Below, piece by piece: positions 51,937 through 61,371 of a stretch of DNA of 64,000 nt (positions are counted from its first letter, which is position 1; every line of letters begins with the position of its first letter). Position numbers and translations under genes: made by a program. This DNA comes from Dysgonomonas hofstadii (GTDB taxonomy: Bacteria > Bacteroidota > Bacteroidia > Bacteroidales > Dysgonomonadaceae), in NCBI RefSeq assembly GCF_014196915.1, contig NZ_JACIEP010000004.1:310001-374000 (forward strand), read 5' to 3'. A model generated the notes under the pieces. The model saw only the letters and a list, made by a program, of their open reading frames with translations. It was not told where the DNA came from and searched no databases.

Positions 51937-52013
51937 TAGCTCCTCCGGAATACTTCAATTTAATGATAGTTGATCTGATATCAGGTATTTAAATGAATAC
52001 CTGGCGGGAGCTA
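51937..52013 (+). ncRNA. Nested hairpin in the leader of the polyol permease
   Basis: TAGCTCC at 51937-51943 pairs with GGGAGCTA at 52006-52013. Inside it CAGGTATT (51982-51989) pairs perfectly with AATACCTG (51996-52003). No T-tract follows, so it looks more like a folded leader or mRNA processing site than a terminator. Its function is unknown. Confidence 0.4.
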
Positions 52014-52038
52014 TATCCTAAAATCTAAATAATATTAC

Positions 52039-53343
52039 ATGGAAAATAATAATTTACAACCTCAATCCGTCTCATCAGGGAAGACTATTCTCGGATTAAA
52101 TGTAGAGTTAATCTGGGGGCTGGTAGGTGTACTTTTCTTCATTGTCGGCGATGGACTCGAGCAAGCGTGGATTTCGCCATTCCTGATCGAAAAGGGGATG
52201 GTGATTGAGGAAACAGCAACTCTTATTTCTATTTATGGTATAGCTGTTGCGGTCGGCGCCTGGTTCTCCGGGGTGCTGGCAGAGGCATGGGGGCCTCGTA
52301 AAACAATGCTGGCGGGAGCTATTCTGTGGATTGTGGGGCAACTGTTGTTTCTCTTGGTTGCTTTGCCTACAATGAGCTTTACCATCATGATCCCGACCTA
52401 CTGCGTCCGTGGATTCGGATATCCTTTATTCTGTTATTCTTATCTTGTCTGGATCACTTATAAAAATAATCCCAAAACTTTGGCAACGGCTGTCGGATGG
52501 TTCTTTGTTGCATTCACAGGTGGCCTTTATGTTGTATCTAATCTTTTCGCTTCGTTCATGATGCCAATCATCGGAAGTGTTGGCTTATTATGGAGTGCAC
52601 TGGTATGGGTATTGATAGGTGTAACGATCATAATACTTACAGTAAGGGGTACCATACACGGGAATATCGGAGCAAAAGAGCAATTCAAAATTCTACTGAG
52701 TGGCATAACGATTATTAAGAAAAATCCAAGGGTCGGAGTCGGAGGACTCGTCCGGCTTATTAATGGCACATCGCAGTTTGCCATGCCGGTATTTTACCCG
52801 TTATTCCTCTCCCAATATGGTATTTCAACCGAACAATGGCTTCAGATATGGGCATTGGTATTCTTTGTAAATATATTCTTTAATATCATCTGGGGTATAG
52901 TTGGAGATAAGATCGGCTGGGGTAAGGCTGTCCAGATATTCGGTGGATTTGGTTGTGGGTCAATCCTTCTACTGATGGCTTTCGCGCCGCCATTCTTCAA
53001 TGGCAACTTTGCCGCTATGATGATTGTCGGGGCTTTGTACGGAGCATTTATTGCAGGCTTTGCTCCATTGACAGCATTGGTGCCTTCTCTCGAGCCAACA
53101 TACAAAGGAGCGACTATCACGATGATTAATCTGGGAGCCGGACTGTCCAGCTTTGTAGGCCCGTTGGTTGTCGCCATAGGGATAAACAAACTGGGTGCAC
53201 AAGGTATCCTCATATTCTTTACATGCTTTTATTATTTCAGTATTCTGCTGATGAATTATGTGAAAAAGCCGGAGGTCGAAAGAAGAAAAGCTCAAAAAAA
53301 AGCGGAATTGAACGGAACACCCGTTGTTGAAACAGAATTATAA
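52039..53343 (+). CDS. MFS transporter of the polyol permease (RbtT/DalT/CsbX) family
   Basis: 434 residues, 12 predicted membrane helices, cytoplasmic ends. The segments VGDGLEQAWISPFLIEKG at helix 1 and SGVLAEAWGPRKTMLAGAI (motif A region) are typical of the RbtT/DalT/CsbX group, which transports pentitols such as ribitol and D-arabinitol in Klebsiella and relatives. It would import a free, uncharged polyol by proton symport. Its neighbours (two SDRs, FGGY kinase, split transketolase) form the matching catabolic set. The downstream phosphatase could supply the free polyol from a phosphorylated form. Confidence 0.88.
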   Translation: MENNNLQPQSVSSGKTILGLNVELIWGLVGVLFFIVGDGLEQAWISPFLIEKGMVIEETATLISIYGIAVAVGAWFSGVLAEAWGPRKTMLAGAILWIVGQLLFLLVALPTMSFTIMIPTYCVRGFGYPLFCYSYLVWITYKNNPKTLATAVGWFFVAFTGGLYVVSNLFASFMMPIIGSVGLLWSALVWVLIGVTIIILTVRGTIHGNIGAKEQFKILLSGITIIKKNPRVGVGGLVRLINGTSQFAMPVFYPLFLSQYGISTEQWLQIWALVFFVNIFFNIIWGIVGDKIGWGKAVQIFGGFGCGSILLLMAFAPPFFNGNFAAMMIVGALYGAFIAGFAPLTALVPSLEPTYKGATITMINLGAGLSSFVGPLVVAIGINKLGAQGILIFFTCFYYFSILLMNYVKKPEVERRKAQKKAELNGTPVVETEL

Positions 53344-53404
53344 TTACCATAATTCAATCTTATATATCTTGAAAATATTTAAATCATTTTAAATCTGACT
53401 CATC

Positions 53405-55060
53405 ATGAAAAAATTAACTTTATTATTATCGTTGGTACTCGTTTTCTCGGGTACGGTATTCGGACAAGCTTATAAAAAAGAAGTACGTCCAACCAAAAAT
53501 GTTATCCTGATGATTCCTGACGGATGCTCTATAGGTGTAGTGTCTAATTCCCGTTGGTACCAAATTTACAATAAACTAGGTAATGAAACTTTAGCTCTCG
53601 ATCCATATATTTGCGGATCGGTAAAAACATTCTCATCAAATGCACCGATTGGCGATTCTGCACCAACCACATCGGCATATATGACAGGTATGCCGCAACA
53701 AACTGGGAACGTATCCATATACCCTCCGGTAGACCAGGGAAATGATTTGGTGTATGTAGATCCGGCAAAAGCTTATCAGCCACTGGCAACTATTCTTGAA
53801 GCAGTCAAGATTGAAAAGAAAAAAGCAACAGGACTGGTGTTTACAGTAGAGTTTCCACACGCTACACCTGCCGACTGTTCGGCGCACCATTACAACCGGA
53901 ATGCTTATAGCCAGATCGGCTCGCAAATGGTTTATCAAAATATGGACGTAGTAATGGGTGGAGGTAACTCCATTATGTCAGAAGACATGAAAAACCATTT
54001 GAACAGCAAAGGCGTAACTCTTATTCAAGATGATTACAGGGCATTCAAAGCTCATACGGGTGACAGATTATGGGCGCTGTTTGGAGAAAAAGCTCAGGTA
54101 TATGACTTAGATAGAGACCCGAATGCGGTACCATCGTTAAAGGAAATGACCGAGAAAGCACTGGATAAACTATCACGTAGTGAAAAAGGATTCTTCCTGA
54201 TGGTAGAAGGAAGTAAAATCGACTGGGCGGCACATGCCAATGACGCAATCGGGATGGTCTCCGAATATCTGGCTTTCGATAAAGCAGTACAAGTAGCTAT
54301 TGATTTTGCAAAGAAAGATGGCAACACAACTGTAATTATCCTTCCTGACCATGGCAATAGTGGATTTTCAATGGGTAGTGAACTATCGACAAAAGGTTAT
54401 GATAAAAGGACTATCGATGAATTCTTTGCAGATTTCTCTAAGTTCAGGAAAACATCGGAAGGATTGGAATTTATTCTTGAAAAAGCAGAACCAAGCCAAT
54501 TCAGCTCACTGTTCAAACAGCACCTGGGTATCACATTAAAATCAGACGAAGTGGAACTGTTAACAAAAGCACACCATCAAAAAGCCGCAAACTACATGGA
54601 AGTCGGAGCAAGTGTTAACATGAAGTCTACGATTGTTGACATTATGAAATCCCGTACTCCGCTGTGGGGTTTTACCACAGGTGGACACACAGGGGAAGAT
54701 GTATTTCTGGCATGCTTCCACCCAAAAGGAGATGTTCCTATGGGTATGAATACCAATAATGATATCTGGAGATATTTATATACAGTGACAGGTTTACAGA
54801 CACCAATGGAAGAAGTTACTCAGAATATTTTTTCTAAACATACCGATGTATTCAGCGGAATGGCTTATTCCATTGATAAATCAGATAAAGATTTCCCTGT
54901 GCTTGTAGTCAAAAAGGGTAAAAATACACTTGAAATACCTGCTTTTAAATCGATTGGTTATCTAAATAAAAAGCAATTTGACCTTGGCTCGGTTACAGTT
55001 TATATCGATAAAAACGATACATTCTATCTACCCAAAAACCTGGCTGAGCAGTTAAATTGA
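53405..55060 (+). CDS. Secreted alkaline phosphatase
   Basis: 551 residues, signal peptide ending SGTVFGQ. The alkaline phosphatase core is clear. The N-terminal metal loop is NVILMIPDGCS. The expected phosphorylated Ser is Ser85 in GDSAPTTSAYMTG. Metal ligands lie in MVEGSKIDWAAH near residue 270, ILPDHGNSGFS near 318, and TTGGHTGEDV near 425. It removes phosphate from small phosphomonoesters in the periplasm. It follows the polyol permease by 61 nt and is likely part of the same operon, which is unusual for a phosphate-starvation enzyme and suggests a role in nutrient use. An internal Ala/Asn-rich insertion is not seen in E. coli PhoA. Confidence 0.92.
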   Translation: MKKLTLLLSLVLVFSGTVFGQAYKKEVRPTKNVILMIPDGCSIGVVSNSRWYQIYNKLGNETLALDPYICGSVKTFSSNAPIGDSAPTTSAYMTGMPQQTGNVSIYPPVDQGNDLVYVDPAKAYQPLATILEAVKIEKKKATGLVFTVEFPHATPADCSAHHYNRNAYSQIGSQMVYQNMDVVMGGGNSIMSEDMKNHLNSKGVTLIQDDYRAFKAHTGDRLWALFGEKAQVYDLDRDPNAVPSLKEMTEKALDKLSRSEKGFFLMVEGSKIDWAAHANDAIGMVSEYLAFDKAVQVAIDFAKKDGNTTVIILPDHGNSGFSMGSELSTKGYDKRTIDEFFADFSKFRKTSEGLEFILEKAEPSQFSSLFKQHLGITLKSDEVELLTKAHHQKAANYMEVGASVNMKSTIVDIMKSRTPLWGFTTGGHTGEDVFLACFHPKGDVPMGMNTNNDIWRYLYTVTGLQTPMEEVTQNIFSKHTDVFSGMAYSIDKSDKDFPVLVVKKGKNTLEIPAFKSIGYLNKKQFDLGSVTVYIDKNDTFYLPKNLAEQLN

Positions 55061-55085
55061 GCCATAAGGCCGTACTACTCTTGAG

Positions 55086-55125
55086 ATGCAGAGGCTAAGC
55101 CTTTGAGTGAAGCCCCTGCATTTTT
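55086..55125 (+). terminator. Strong hairpin between phosphatase and porin genes
   Basis: ATGCAGaGGC at 55086-55095 pairs with GCCcCTGCAT at 55112-55121 (nine pairs and one mismatch), followed by TTTTT. It probably lowers or separates porin expression from the catabolic genes. Confidence 0.8.
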
Positions 55126-55182
55126 ATTCGTTTCCTTTTAATCTCAATTAAAGGGTGTAAGGCCCTTTGCAATTTTAAATCT

Positions 55183-56373
55183 ATGAAAAAGAAAACTAAA
55201 TATAAAAGAATCCTTCTGTACATAACGGTTTTAGCAAGTCTTTCGGTTAGCGCACAAAGCGTAGATGTCAAAATCGGCAACGGAGATGACGATAAAATTA
55301 AAATCAGTTCTATGGGAAGGATCTATTTTGACGGAGCCGCATACATAGAAGATGAAACCGAACTTAGCAATGGAGTTGCTATACCTGATGTACGTTTAGG
55401 TTTGAAGGCCGTATACAAGAAATGGGATGCAAAGCTTGACTTCGGTTATGCCAACAGCAAAGCGAGCGCTAAAGATATTCATTTGCGTTATAGTTTCAAT
55501 AAAAATTCTTCCATCAAATTAGGACACTATGGGGAAATGTTCGGTTACGAAAGCTGGGAAAGCACCTCGACCGTAAAATTTAACGGTAAGACCCCAAGTA
55601 CCGCTGTATTCGAATCGGGAAGAAGAATCGGTATCGTTTATTCGATGTGGCAGAAAAAATACTGGCTGGCTGCGGGAATTTATGGTGACGGTGATGCTAT
55701 TAACAATACGACTCAGGGTGATGATGGCTACGCTGCTACCGGACGTTTGTTGTATACTCCATTTAAAGAAGACGGGAAGATATTGCATATAGGTCTTTCG
55801 GGAACAATCAGAAAAGCCGATGCAAATGGTTTTGATAGCGATGGAAAAGATAATCCCCGCAGCCTTACATATTCCAGTTATTTCGGGACTACGTCTATTG
55901 ATAGGAATAAGCCATTATCTGCAACAATCTCTGATGCAGACTATCAGGCTAAATACAATGCTGAGATTCTTGGTTCATACGGGCCGGTATTTTTGCTTGG
56001 AGAATATTACCATTCAAATGTGAAAAGGAAATCGGCATTACCTACCTATAAGGCAAGTGGTGGCTATGTAATGGCAGGATTCCTTGCTATCGGAGACAGC
56101 TATTCCTATAACAGTGCTGACGGGCGTATGCGATTACCCAAACCCGGTTCTCTCGAAATACTTGCCAGATACGATTATATTGACCTCGATGATAATAATA
56201 CAGGTATCTATGGCGGCCGGATGAGCGACTGGTCTGTCGGGCTGAATTATTATATCAATAAATTCGTTACTGTTAAAGGAAATTATTCAAACATAAAACT
56301 TGGAAACAGGTCTGTAATAGCAGCCGGTGAAACTGTGCATGCTATACAGGCAAGAGTAATGGTTTTGTTCTGA
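55183..56373 (+). CDS. Outer-membrane porin of the OprP/OprO (phosphate-selective) family
   Basis: 396 residues, signal peptide to about residue 24 (SLSVSAQ). The rest alternates hydrophobic and polar residues, as in a 16-stranded barrel, and ends with a terminal aromatic residue (AIQARVMVLF). DVRLGLKAVYKKWDAKLDFG and SIKLGHYGEMFGYESW are typical of the OprO/OprP family, whose Pseudomonas members bind phosphate and pyrophosphate with a lysine-lined pore. Bacteroidetes members are often more general anion or sugar porins. It would let a phosphorylated substrate cross to the periplasmic phosphatase (inference). A hairpin separates it from the phosphatase gene. Confidence 0.85.
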   Translation: MKKKTKYKRILLYITVLASLSVSAQSVDVKIGNGDDDKIKISSMGRIYFDGAAYIEDETELSNGVAIPDVRLGLKAVYKKWDAKLDFGYANSKASAKDIHLRYSFNKNSSIKLGHYGEMFGYESWESTSTVKFNGKTPSTAVFESGRRIGIVYSMWQKKYWLAAGIYGDGDAINNTTQGDDGYAATGRLLYTPFKEDGKILHIGLSGTIRKADANGFDSDGKDNPRSLTYSSYFGTTSIDRNKPLSATISDADYQAKYNAEILGSYGPVFLLGEYYHSNVKRKSALPTYKASGGYVMAGFLAIGDSYSYNSADGRMRLPKPGSLEILARYDYIDLDDNNTGIYGGRMSDWSVGLNYYINKFVTVKGNYSNIKLGNRSVIAAGETVHAIQARVMVLF

Positions 56374-56819
56374 TCACAATAAATGGTTTAGTGGTTAATG
56401 AGCTGGTAATGGATAAAATCTATTATCAGCTTCTATGATTAAAATATAGATTTTCGTTGAAGAATGATTCGATTTTATCGGATGAAATTATGTCCATGTG
56501 GCAAGGGCATAGGTTGGCGGCAAGGATAATATCGTAGCGGTTGAGGAAGGTTGTTCTACTGTGGCTCTTTATCACTCTTTGAGAATACTTTGTCTCATTC
56601 CTGTGTTAAATTCAATTTTTAGTTCATGATAATGTATTGCGGATTAATTACCACATCATAGATTATTTTATAATATAAAAAACAAAATGGGGAAATTTCT
56701 CAATGGCCCCATTTCTGTTTATCAATTAACTTTCGAGAATTAATTGACATTTCACGGTCAACTAATTTCATTTTGTGGAATTGAATTTATTTATTCCCCA
56801 GTTAGATAGTATTCATATT
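56374..56819. other. Intergenic region with convergent gene ends
   Basis: No convincing gene. Only short ORFs without good starts occur. It holds a two-way terminator at 56685-56714 and a palindrome at 56722-56747 (TCAATTAA and TTAATTGA around a TTTCGAGAA core). Confidence 0.5.
56685..56714 (-). terminator. Terminator of the B12 uptake operon
   Basis: AAATGGGG at 56685-56692 pairs with CCCCATTT at 56707-56714. On the minus strand the hairpin is followed by TTGTTTTTT, a good terminator tail for the operon ending at 56820. It can also slow transcription from the porin side. Confidence 0.75.
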
Positions 56820-58703
56820 TCACTGAAAATCTGCCGGGAAGAATATTCCTGCCGGAAAGTGAGTATAATTCTGGTAATTGTTACTCAATGCTGGTTCTGT
56901 ACCTTCCAAATCAAATACACTTATATTATTAATAAGGAAATCCCATCCGTAGGCTTTTATTGTATTCAAATATACTTTTCCGGTTCTCGGGTGTACTGCA
57001 ATATTATTATATACAATATTCGCGTTACTTACCAGTGTTTTAGCATTTACCATCTCTTTCGATTCTCCAGTACTAAAGATATGACGATATATCGTAGTCG
57101 AAGCATTACTATAATAAAGGGTATCTCCTTTTGCTGTAATACCCGGCGTAGCCCCCGCTCCGGCACCAACTTTACCTACTGCTATCTCGTTAGTTTTTAT
57201 AACAGAATAGCTACTGCTGCTCACTTTTGATATTTTATTAGGCGTACCTGTGGTAGACACCCATATATTACCATCTTTCGATTTGATAACACCACTGATG
57301 GTAGCACCCATATCAATAGTTTGAGCCACATCCTTCATTCCTTTTTCCAGTACAACCAATTTGGTGCCAATGGAAGCAAATACTTTATTGTTTGCAACGG
57401 CCATTCTGTTCTTTTTAGCTCCTGTGGTTCCGGTAATTAATGTCACTTCTTTTGTTGTACTATTAAACAGGTGTACTCCATAATTATCTCTTATAAAGAT
57501 GTTTTCTTCATCAAGCACAGCGATATGAGTAGGCCAATTCAGACTGGAGAGTTCATCGTTATAAGAGGCTTCCTTCTTCAACGTTTCACTATTAGCTACA
57601 ACTAACATACCGTCATTCTCGAACCCGGTTCCTACCGGATTCTTTCTTCCATTTTGAGAGATGATGTACATTTTTCCATTATGAATAAACAGGTCTTGTG
57701 TTACGTTGCCAAGATCAGTTCCGTTTGAACTATTATAAACGCGGTCATACAATTGCCCTTCAGGAGATATATAAATTAACGAGCCGTTTTCTGTGGTCAT
57801 ATTCCCTTCATTCAAGATAAAGACACCATCTATGGCAGAGTAGCCCTTACCTGCAATGCTAACCTTTACTATCGCTAAATAAGTTAGTCCGTTTTTGTCT
57901 ATACCCTGCAATTTGATTTCACCCATGCCATAACCGTCCTGAGCAGCGACAACATTTACATACTTGTCGGGTATGTGAATGTTAGTAGTCCATCCTTCAG
58001 GTTTCGATACGACTTCCATCGATTGAATATTAGCAAACTTTATTCTCAACCGTTGAGCCTGTCCGGCATTAAATACAGCAGATGTAACTTCGAAAGACAG
58101 GAATGTGCCTTGTGATTTAGGTATTACAATGGATGTATCATCAGCAAAGATAAAAGTAACAGTATCCTCATCTTCTTCTATTTCTTTAAAGAATGAGTCT
58201 CCCTGTGCTTTTACCAGGTCTCCATTTGCATCCTTAACCCGGGTGCCATCTATGGTCCAGTATCCCTCAGAATCGATTGTTACCTTTGGCGAACTCCCGC
58301 TTTCCCCATCTTTCCCTGAAACAGGTAATTTATTACCATCTTTATCAGTCAGAAAATCAGTTTGTCCATCGGTGGTTATTGTCCAATAATATATACCATC
58401 CGATTCTTTTACTCCTATAACCGGAGCCTCTTCTCCATTCAATACTTCAATGGATGTAGCGTCATTAAAGGTTATTTTATATCCCTTATTATCGCTTAAT
58501 GTTTCAACACCGGTAATAACTTTTCCTTGGTTTAAGGCTTCTACAATCGTTTCTATAGATGAAACCTGCTTCTTGAGAGACTCAATATCTGTTTTTATTT
58601 TATCAATCTCTCCCCTAAGATAAGAGTCATCATAGTCGTCACTACAGCTGAATACTACTATACAGCTCATTAAAATAAATAGATAGTTTATTGTTCTTTT
58701 CAT
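56820..58703 (-). CDS. Surface lipoprotein: coiled coil, DUF4988-like and BtuG-like propeller
   Basis: 627 residues. Lipoprotein signal ending VVFSC, then a coiled coil about 27-60 (LRGEIDKIKTDIESLKKQV). Next is a DUF4988-like region with short repeats about 60-190 (YYWTITTDGQTDF, GYWTIDGTRVKDANG). From about residue 290 the C-terminal half is a YncE-like propeller with the BtuG-type opening GVFILNEGNMTTENGSLIY. Further blades follow, ending near residue 620. It is the last gene of the operon that begins with the BtuB-like receptor. A reasonable role is surface binding of cobalamin or a related cobamide with the receptor, with the long N-terminal stalk lifting the propeller from the membrane (inference). 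Confidence 0.75.
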   Translation of the reverse strand: MKRTINYLFILMSCIVVFSCSDDYDDSYLRGEIDKIKTDIESLKKQVSSIETIVEALNQGKVITGVETLSDNKGYKITFNDATSIEVLNGEEAPVIGVKESDGIYYWTITTDGQTDFLTDKDGNKLPVSGKDGESGSSPKVTIDSEGYWTIDGTRVKDANGDLVKAQGDSFFKEIEEDEDTVTFIFADDTSIVIPKSQGTFLSFEVTSAVFNAGQAQRLRIKFANIQSMEVVSKPEGWTTNIHIPDKYVNVVAAQDGYGMGEIKLQGIDKNGLTYLAIVKVSIAGKGYSAIDGVFILNEGNMTTENGSLIYISPEGQLYDRVYNSSNGTDLGNVTQDLFIHNGKMYIISQNGRKNPVGTGFENDGMLVVANSETLKKEASYNDELSSLNWPTHIAVLDEENIFIRDNYGVHLFNSTTKEVTLITGTTGAKKNRMAVANNKVFASIGTKLVVLEKGMKDVAQTIDMGATISGVIKSKDGNIWVSTTGTPNKISKVSSSSYSVIKTNEIAVGKVGAGAGATPGITAKGDTLYYSNASTTIYRHIFSTGESKEMVNAKTLVSNANIVYNNIAVHPRTGKVYLNTIKAYGWDFLINNISVFDLEGTEPALSNNYQNYTHFPAGIFFPADFQ

Positions 58704-58729
58704 TTTTTGTATTTTGAAGTAGTTTATAA

Positions 58730-59518
58730 TTAATTAGGTAATGCAGCCGAAAATTTACTTCCTAGTTGATTTCCTTCCCATTGGCTCATATCGTCCAGAA
58801 AAGACCAACCATTCCAACTACCATTGATGAGTTTACGGTTTGAGGCTCCCCAACTTGAGTATTCCCATGTAGCAGTTAACAAGTCTTTGGTCCAATAACT
58901 CCAGTAGCCATTATACCATCCTGCACACCAATGCCCGGCTGAATCTGAATAGGCCCAATCGTCATAATTATAGGCATCAGTGTAGACTATACCATCTACA
59001 GGATATTTAGGATTACTAGTTTCGTTGTTATAGATGAGATAGTGACTGCCTGTTTTATTAATATTATAACCAAATCCGGCAATTGTATATCCCATAGAAC
59101 CTGTCATGTGAGTTAGAAATATCATCCTGGGATCAGCTTTCACTATTTCGCGTATCATGTCAATACCATAAGCATCTCCATTCCACTTGTATCCCCAGAC
59201 TAATGCATCGGGACTTTTACCATCATGCCATTCAATTATTAATGCGGCTTTATTTGTTCCAGTTCCGGCCCAAAATTGAATGTCATCCATTGTGAAATTG
59301 GGATCTCCACCGTTTGAGGTATCAGCTGATTTGGTAAAATACGTTGATTTGAGACCTTTAATTGTCGATTTCGATAAATCATAAGGTTGTCCTTGTACCG
59401 TAAATGTATTCTCTGTTAAACCGGATACATTTAAGTTATCCATAATTGCATTTTCTTCCGAACAGGAAGAAAATGCAATTAAGAAAATCGGAATCAGATA
59501 AGAAAATAATTTTTTCAT
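58730..59518 (-). CDS. Lipoprotein of unknown function in the B12 uptake operon (262 aa)
   Basis: 262 residues. The lipoprotein signal ends LIAFSSCSEE. After residue 60 the sequence is rich in Trp, Tyr, Gly and Asn (IQFWAGTGTNKAALIIEWHD, LVWGYKWNGDAYGIDMI, YNGYWSYWTKDL), which suggests a beta-rich, ligand-binding surface domain. I do not recognise the family with confidence. Its place between the PKD-like protein and the BtuG-like protein, in an operon headed by a BtuB-like receptor, suggests a cobalamin-binding or handling role. The size would suit a small accessory binder such as BtuH, but the sequence does not let me claim that. Confidence 0.65.
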   Translation of the reverse strand: MKKLFSYLIPIFLIAFSSCSEENAIMDNLNVSGLTENTFTVQGQPYDLSKSTIKGLKSTYFTKSADTSNGGDPNFTMDDIQFWAGTGTNKAALIIEWHDGKSPDALVWGYKWNGDAYGIDMIREIVKADPRMIFLTHMTGSMGYTIAGFGYNINKTGSHYLIYNNETSNPKYPVDGIVYTDAYNYDDWAYSDSAGHWCAGWYNGYWSYWTKDLLTATWEYSSWGASNRKLINGSWNGWSFLDDMSQWEGNQLGSKFSAALPN

Positions 59519-59541
59519 GATTTTGCTTTTTATTAATGTGA

Positions 59542-61371
59542 TTATTCATTTATAGTATTTATGCTTTTCCCTAGCATATGGAGGTCTTCGCCACGTTCAA
59601 CCTCAGTAGAGGACTCTCCAAGCCAGCCGTTTTCCTGGTTAACTCCATTATAGATTTTCACAAAGTCAATACCCGGCAGGTCAACCTTATTCCCATTTTT
59701 ATCTATAGCCCAGTCTATATCAATTCCCGAGTTATCATGTATATTCGGATAATTATCTACATATCCATAATTAAAGCCATAAAGGACAAAGTAGGTGCTT
59801 CCTTCGTTGATTCCGGGAACATACTGTCCCTCATTAATCCCATTTTCGGGTAGTCGTATTCCTTTAAAGGTTAATTGGTTATCCTTTACCCAAGCCGGAT
59901 AGTAAGTTTGCTGATGATAAACGTTTTTTACTTTATATCCGCTATTACTTTTATTATCTTCCCAACGTATATATTTCTCGATTGTCATATATGCATTTGG
60001 ATTGTCTGGTTCTCCATTGATTTCAGGGTCCTCTTTGGTTGGTTTATAATAGGTCATCTGATAATCACGATAAACTTTTGTGTCATTTCCGTTTTCCACG
60101 GCATAACTATACCACGGCTCTTTTTCTGAAGAGAAATTACTGCTACCCTTAATCTCATACCATTCATCGTCATCAGGCTTTCCGTTTTTGTTCTTGTCGT
60201 ATGCTACCATAATGATACCCGGTTCACAACTTCCCCCAAAGGGAGCTCCAGGGCGTCCGTTATTAGCCCCAAAAGCGTTTCCATTAATTCTGAAGTCCCG
60301 TTTTCCAGAAACGTTCACAATTGTGTGGTCGAAACCAATGATAACATATCCTCCCCAACCTCCGAGCGTGATCATCCAGGCATCTTCACCAACTAGCCAT
60401 TCATTTGCTTTTTTTACCATATCTTCCTGAGTGTCTCCTTCCGTATATTCGGGTAAGGTATTTACAAATTGTCCGGGAGCAGGGAGATAATCAAAAACTT
60501 TGGATATATAAGCGGTTTGTTTACTTACAGACTTTTTTACGATTATTTTCATAGTACTTTTTATCTCACCATCAGTTACCTGTAATTGGTATTCACCCTC
60601 TTTTGCAGCGATGAACATCGGGGTTTTTGTCTTCGTGCCCGAAAGTCTGCATAACTCTGATGGTGAATTCAGGATTTCCCATTCCACGTTTTCCGAATTT
60701 GTTAAAAAGGAAGGTGCTTCAAGTGATATAATACTATATACTGACGTCTCAGCATTCGCACTTTCTCCGTTTACAAGGATGGTAAGTTCTTTTTCGGTGG
60801 TACCCTCTTTATTGGTTGCTTTCAGAAGTAATCTGTATTTTCCGGGTTGTGACACTTTGAATGTATATTCTTTAGTGTTTGCTACCTCTTCATCTTCCAG
60901 AAGCCATGAATAGGTTACTTCACTACCACTTACTATAGATGGACTAAGCTTTAATTCTGTGTTGGCATCAATGGTATATTTTTCTTCTAAATCTGAAATA
61001 ACAGGAGGGGAGTCTCTCTCTACAACAGTAACAGAAGTTTCCTTTTGGGCACTTCCTCCTTTATTCACTGCTTTGAAAACAAGTGTATAACTCCCTTCTG
61101 TAGTTGCTTTATAGGTGTACTTCATTGTACTTGCAACTTTTTTGCCATCGATTTGCCAACTATAAGTTGAAGAGTTATCATTTGCAATTATCGGAGTAAG
61201 TTCCAATTCGTCTCCTGCCAGTACAATGTACTTATCTTCGATACCGGAAATAACAGGTGCTAATATTTCTTCTTCTTCGTTATCCGAACATCCTGCAAAT
61301 AAAACGAGCAGGAGCATTAACCGGATTAAATAATTTTTTTTGTTCATAATATAAGAATTTGATGTTTTCAT
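59542..61371 (-). CDS. Surface lipoprotein with N-terminal PKD-like domains in the B12 uptake operon
   Basis: 609 residues. The upstream ATG overlaps the btuG-like stop by 4 nt; an internal start eight residues later (MNKKNYLIRLMLLLVLFAGC) gives a cleaner lipoprotein signal. Residues about 35-115 and 120-200 are two PKD/Ig-like repeats (ISGIEDKYIVLAGDELELTP and ISDLEEKYTIDANTELKLSP). A third Ig-like segment is at about 205-280. From about residue 290 there is a distinct domain with GGWGGYVIIGFDHTIVNVSG, GAPFGGSCEPGIIMV and YDKNKNGKPDDDEWYEIKGS. Proteins of this build are regular partners of BtuB and BtuG in Bacteroides cobalamin loci. The exact role is not known to me. Confidence 0.8.
   Translation of the reverse strand: MKTSNSYIMNKKNYLIRLMLLLVLFAGCSDNEEEEILAPVISGIEDKYIVLAGDELELTPIIANDNSSTYSWQIDGKKVASTMKYTYKATTEGSYTLVFKAVNKGGSAQKETSVTVVERDSPPVISDLEEKYTIDANTELKLSPSIVSGSEVTYSWLLEDEEVANTKEYTFKVSQPGKYRLLLKATNKEGTTEKELTILVNGESANAETSVYSIISLEAPSFLTNSENVEWEILNSPSELCRLSGTKTKTPMFIAAKEGEYQLQVTDGEIKSTMKIIVKKSVSKQTAYISKVFDYLPAPGQFVNTLPEYTEGDTQEDMVKKANEWLVGEDAWMITLGGWGGYVIIGFDHTIVNVSGKRDFRINGNAFGANNGRPGAPFGGSCEPGIIMVAYDKNKNGKPDDDEWYEIKGSSNFSSEKEPWYSYAVENGNDTKVYRDYQMTYYKPTKEDPEINGEPDNPNAYMTIEKYIRWEDNKSNSGYKVKNVYHQQTYYPAWVKDNQLTFKGIRLPENGINEGQYVPGINEGSTYFVLYGFNYGYVDNYPNIHDNSGIDIDWAIDKNGNKVDLPGIDFVKIYNGVNQENGWLGESSTEVERGEDLHMLGKSINTINE

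Noticed and set aside
56426-56605. About 60 open codons on the minus strand without a good start
   Set aside because: No start codon in a sensible place, no family recognised, and it ends before the terminator of another operon; it may be a decayed fragment but I cannot support it.
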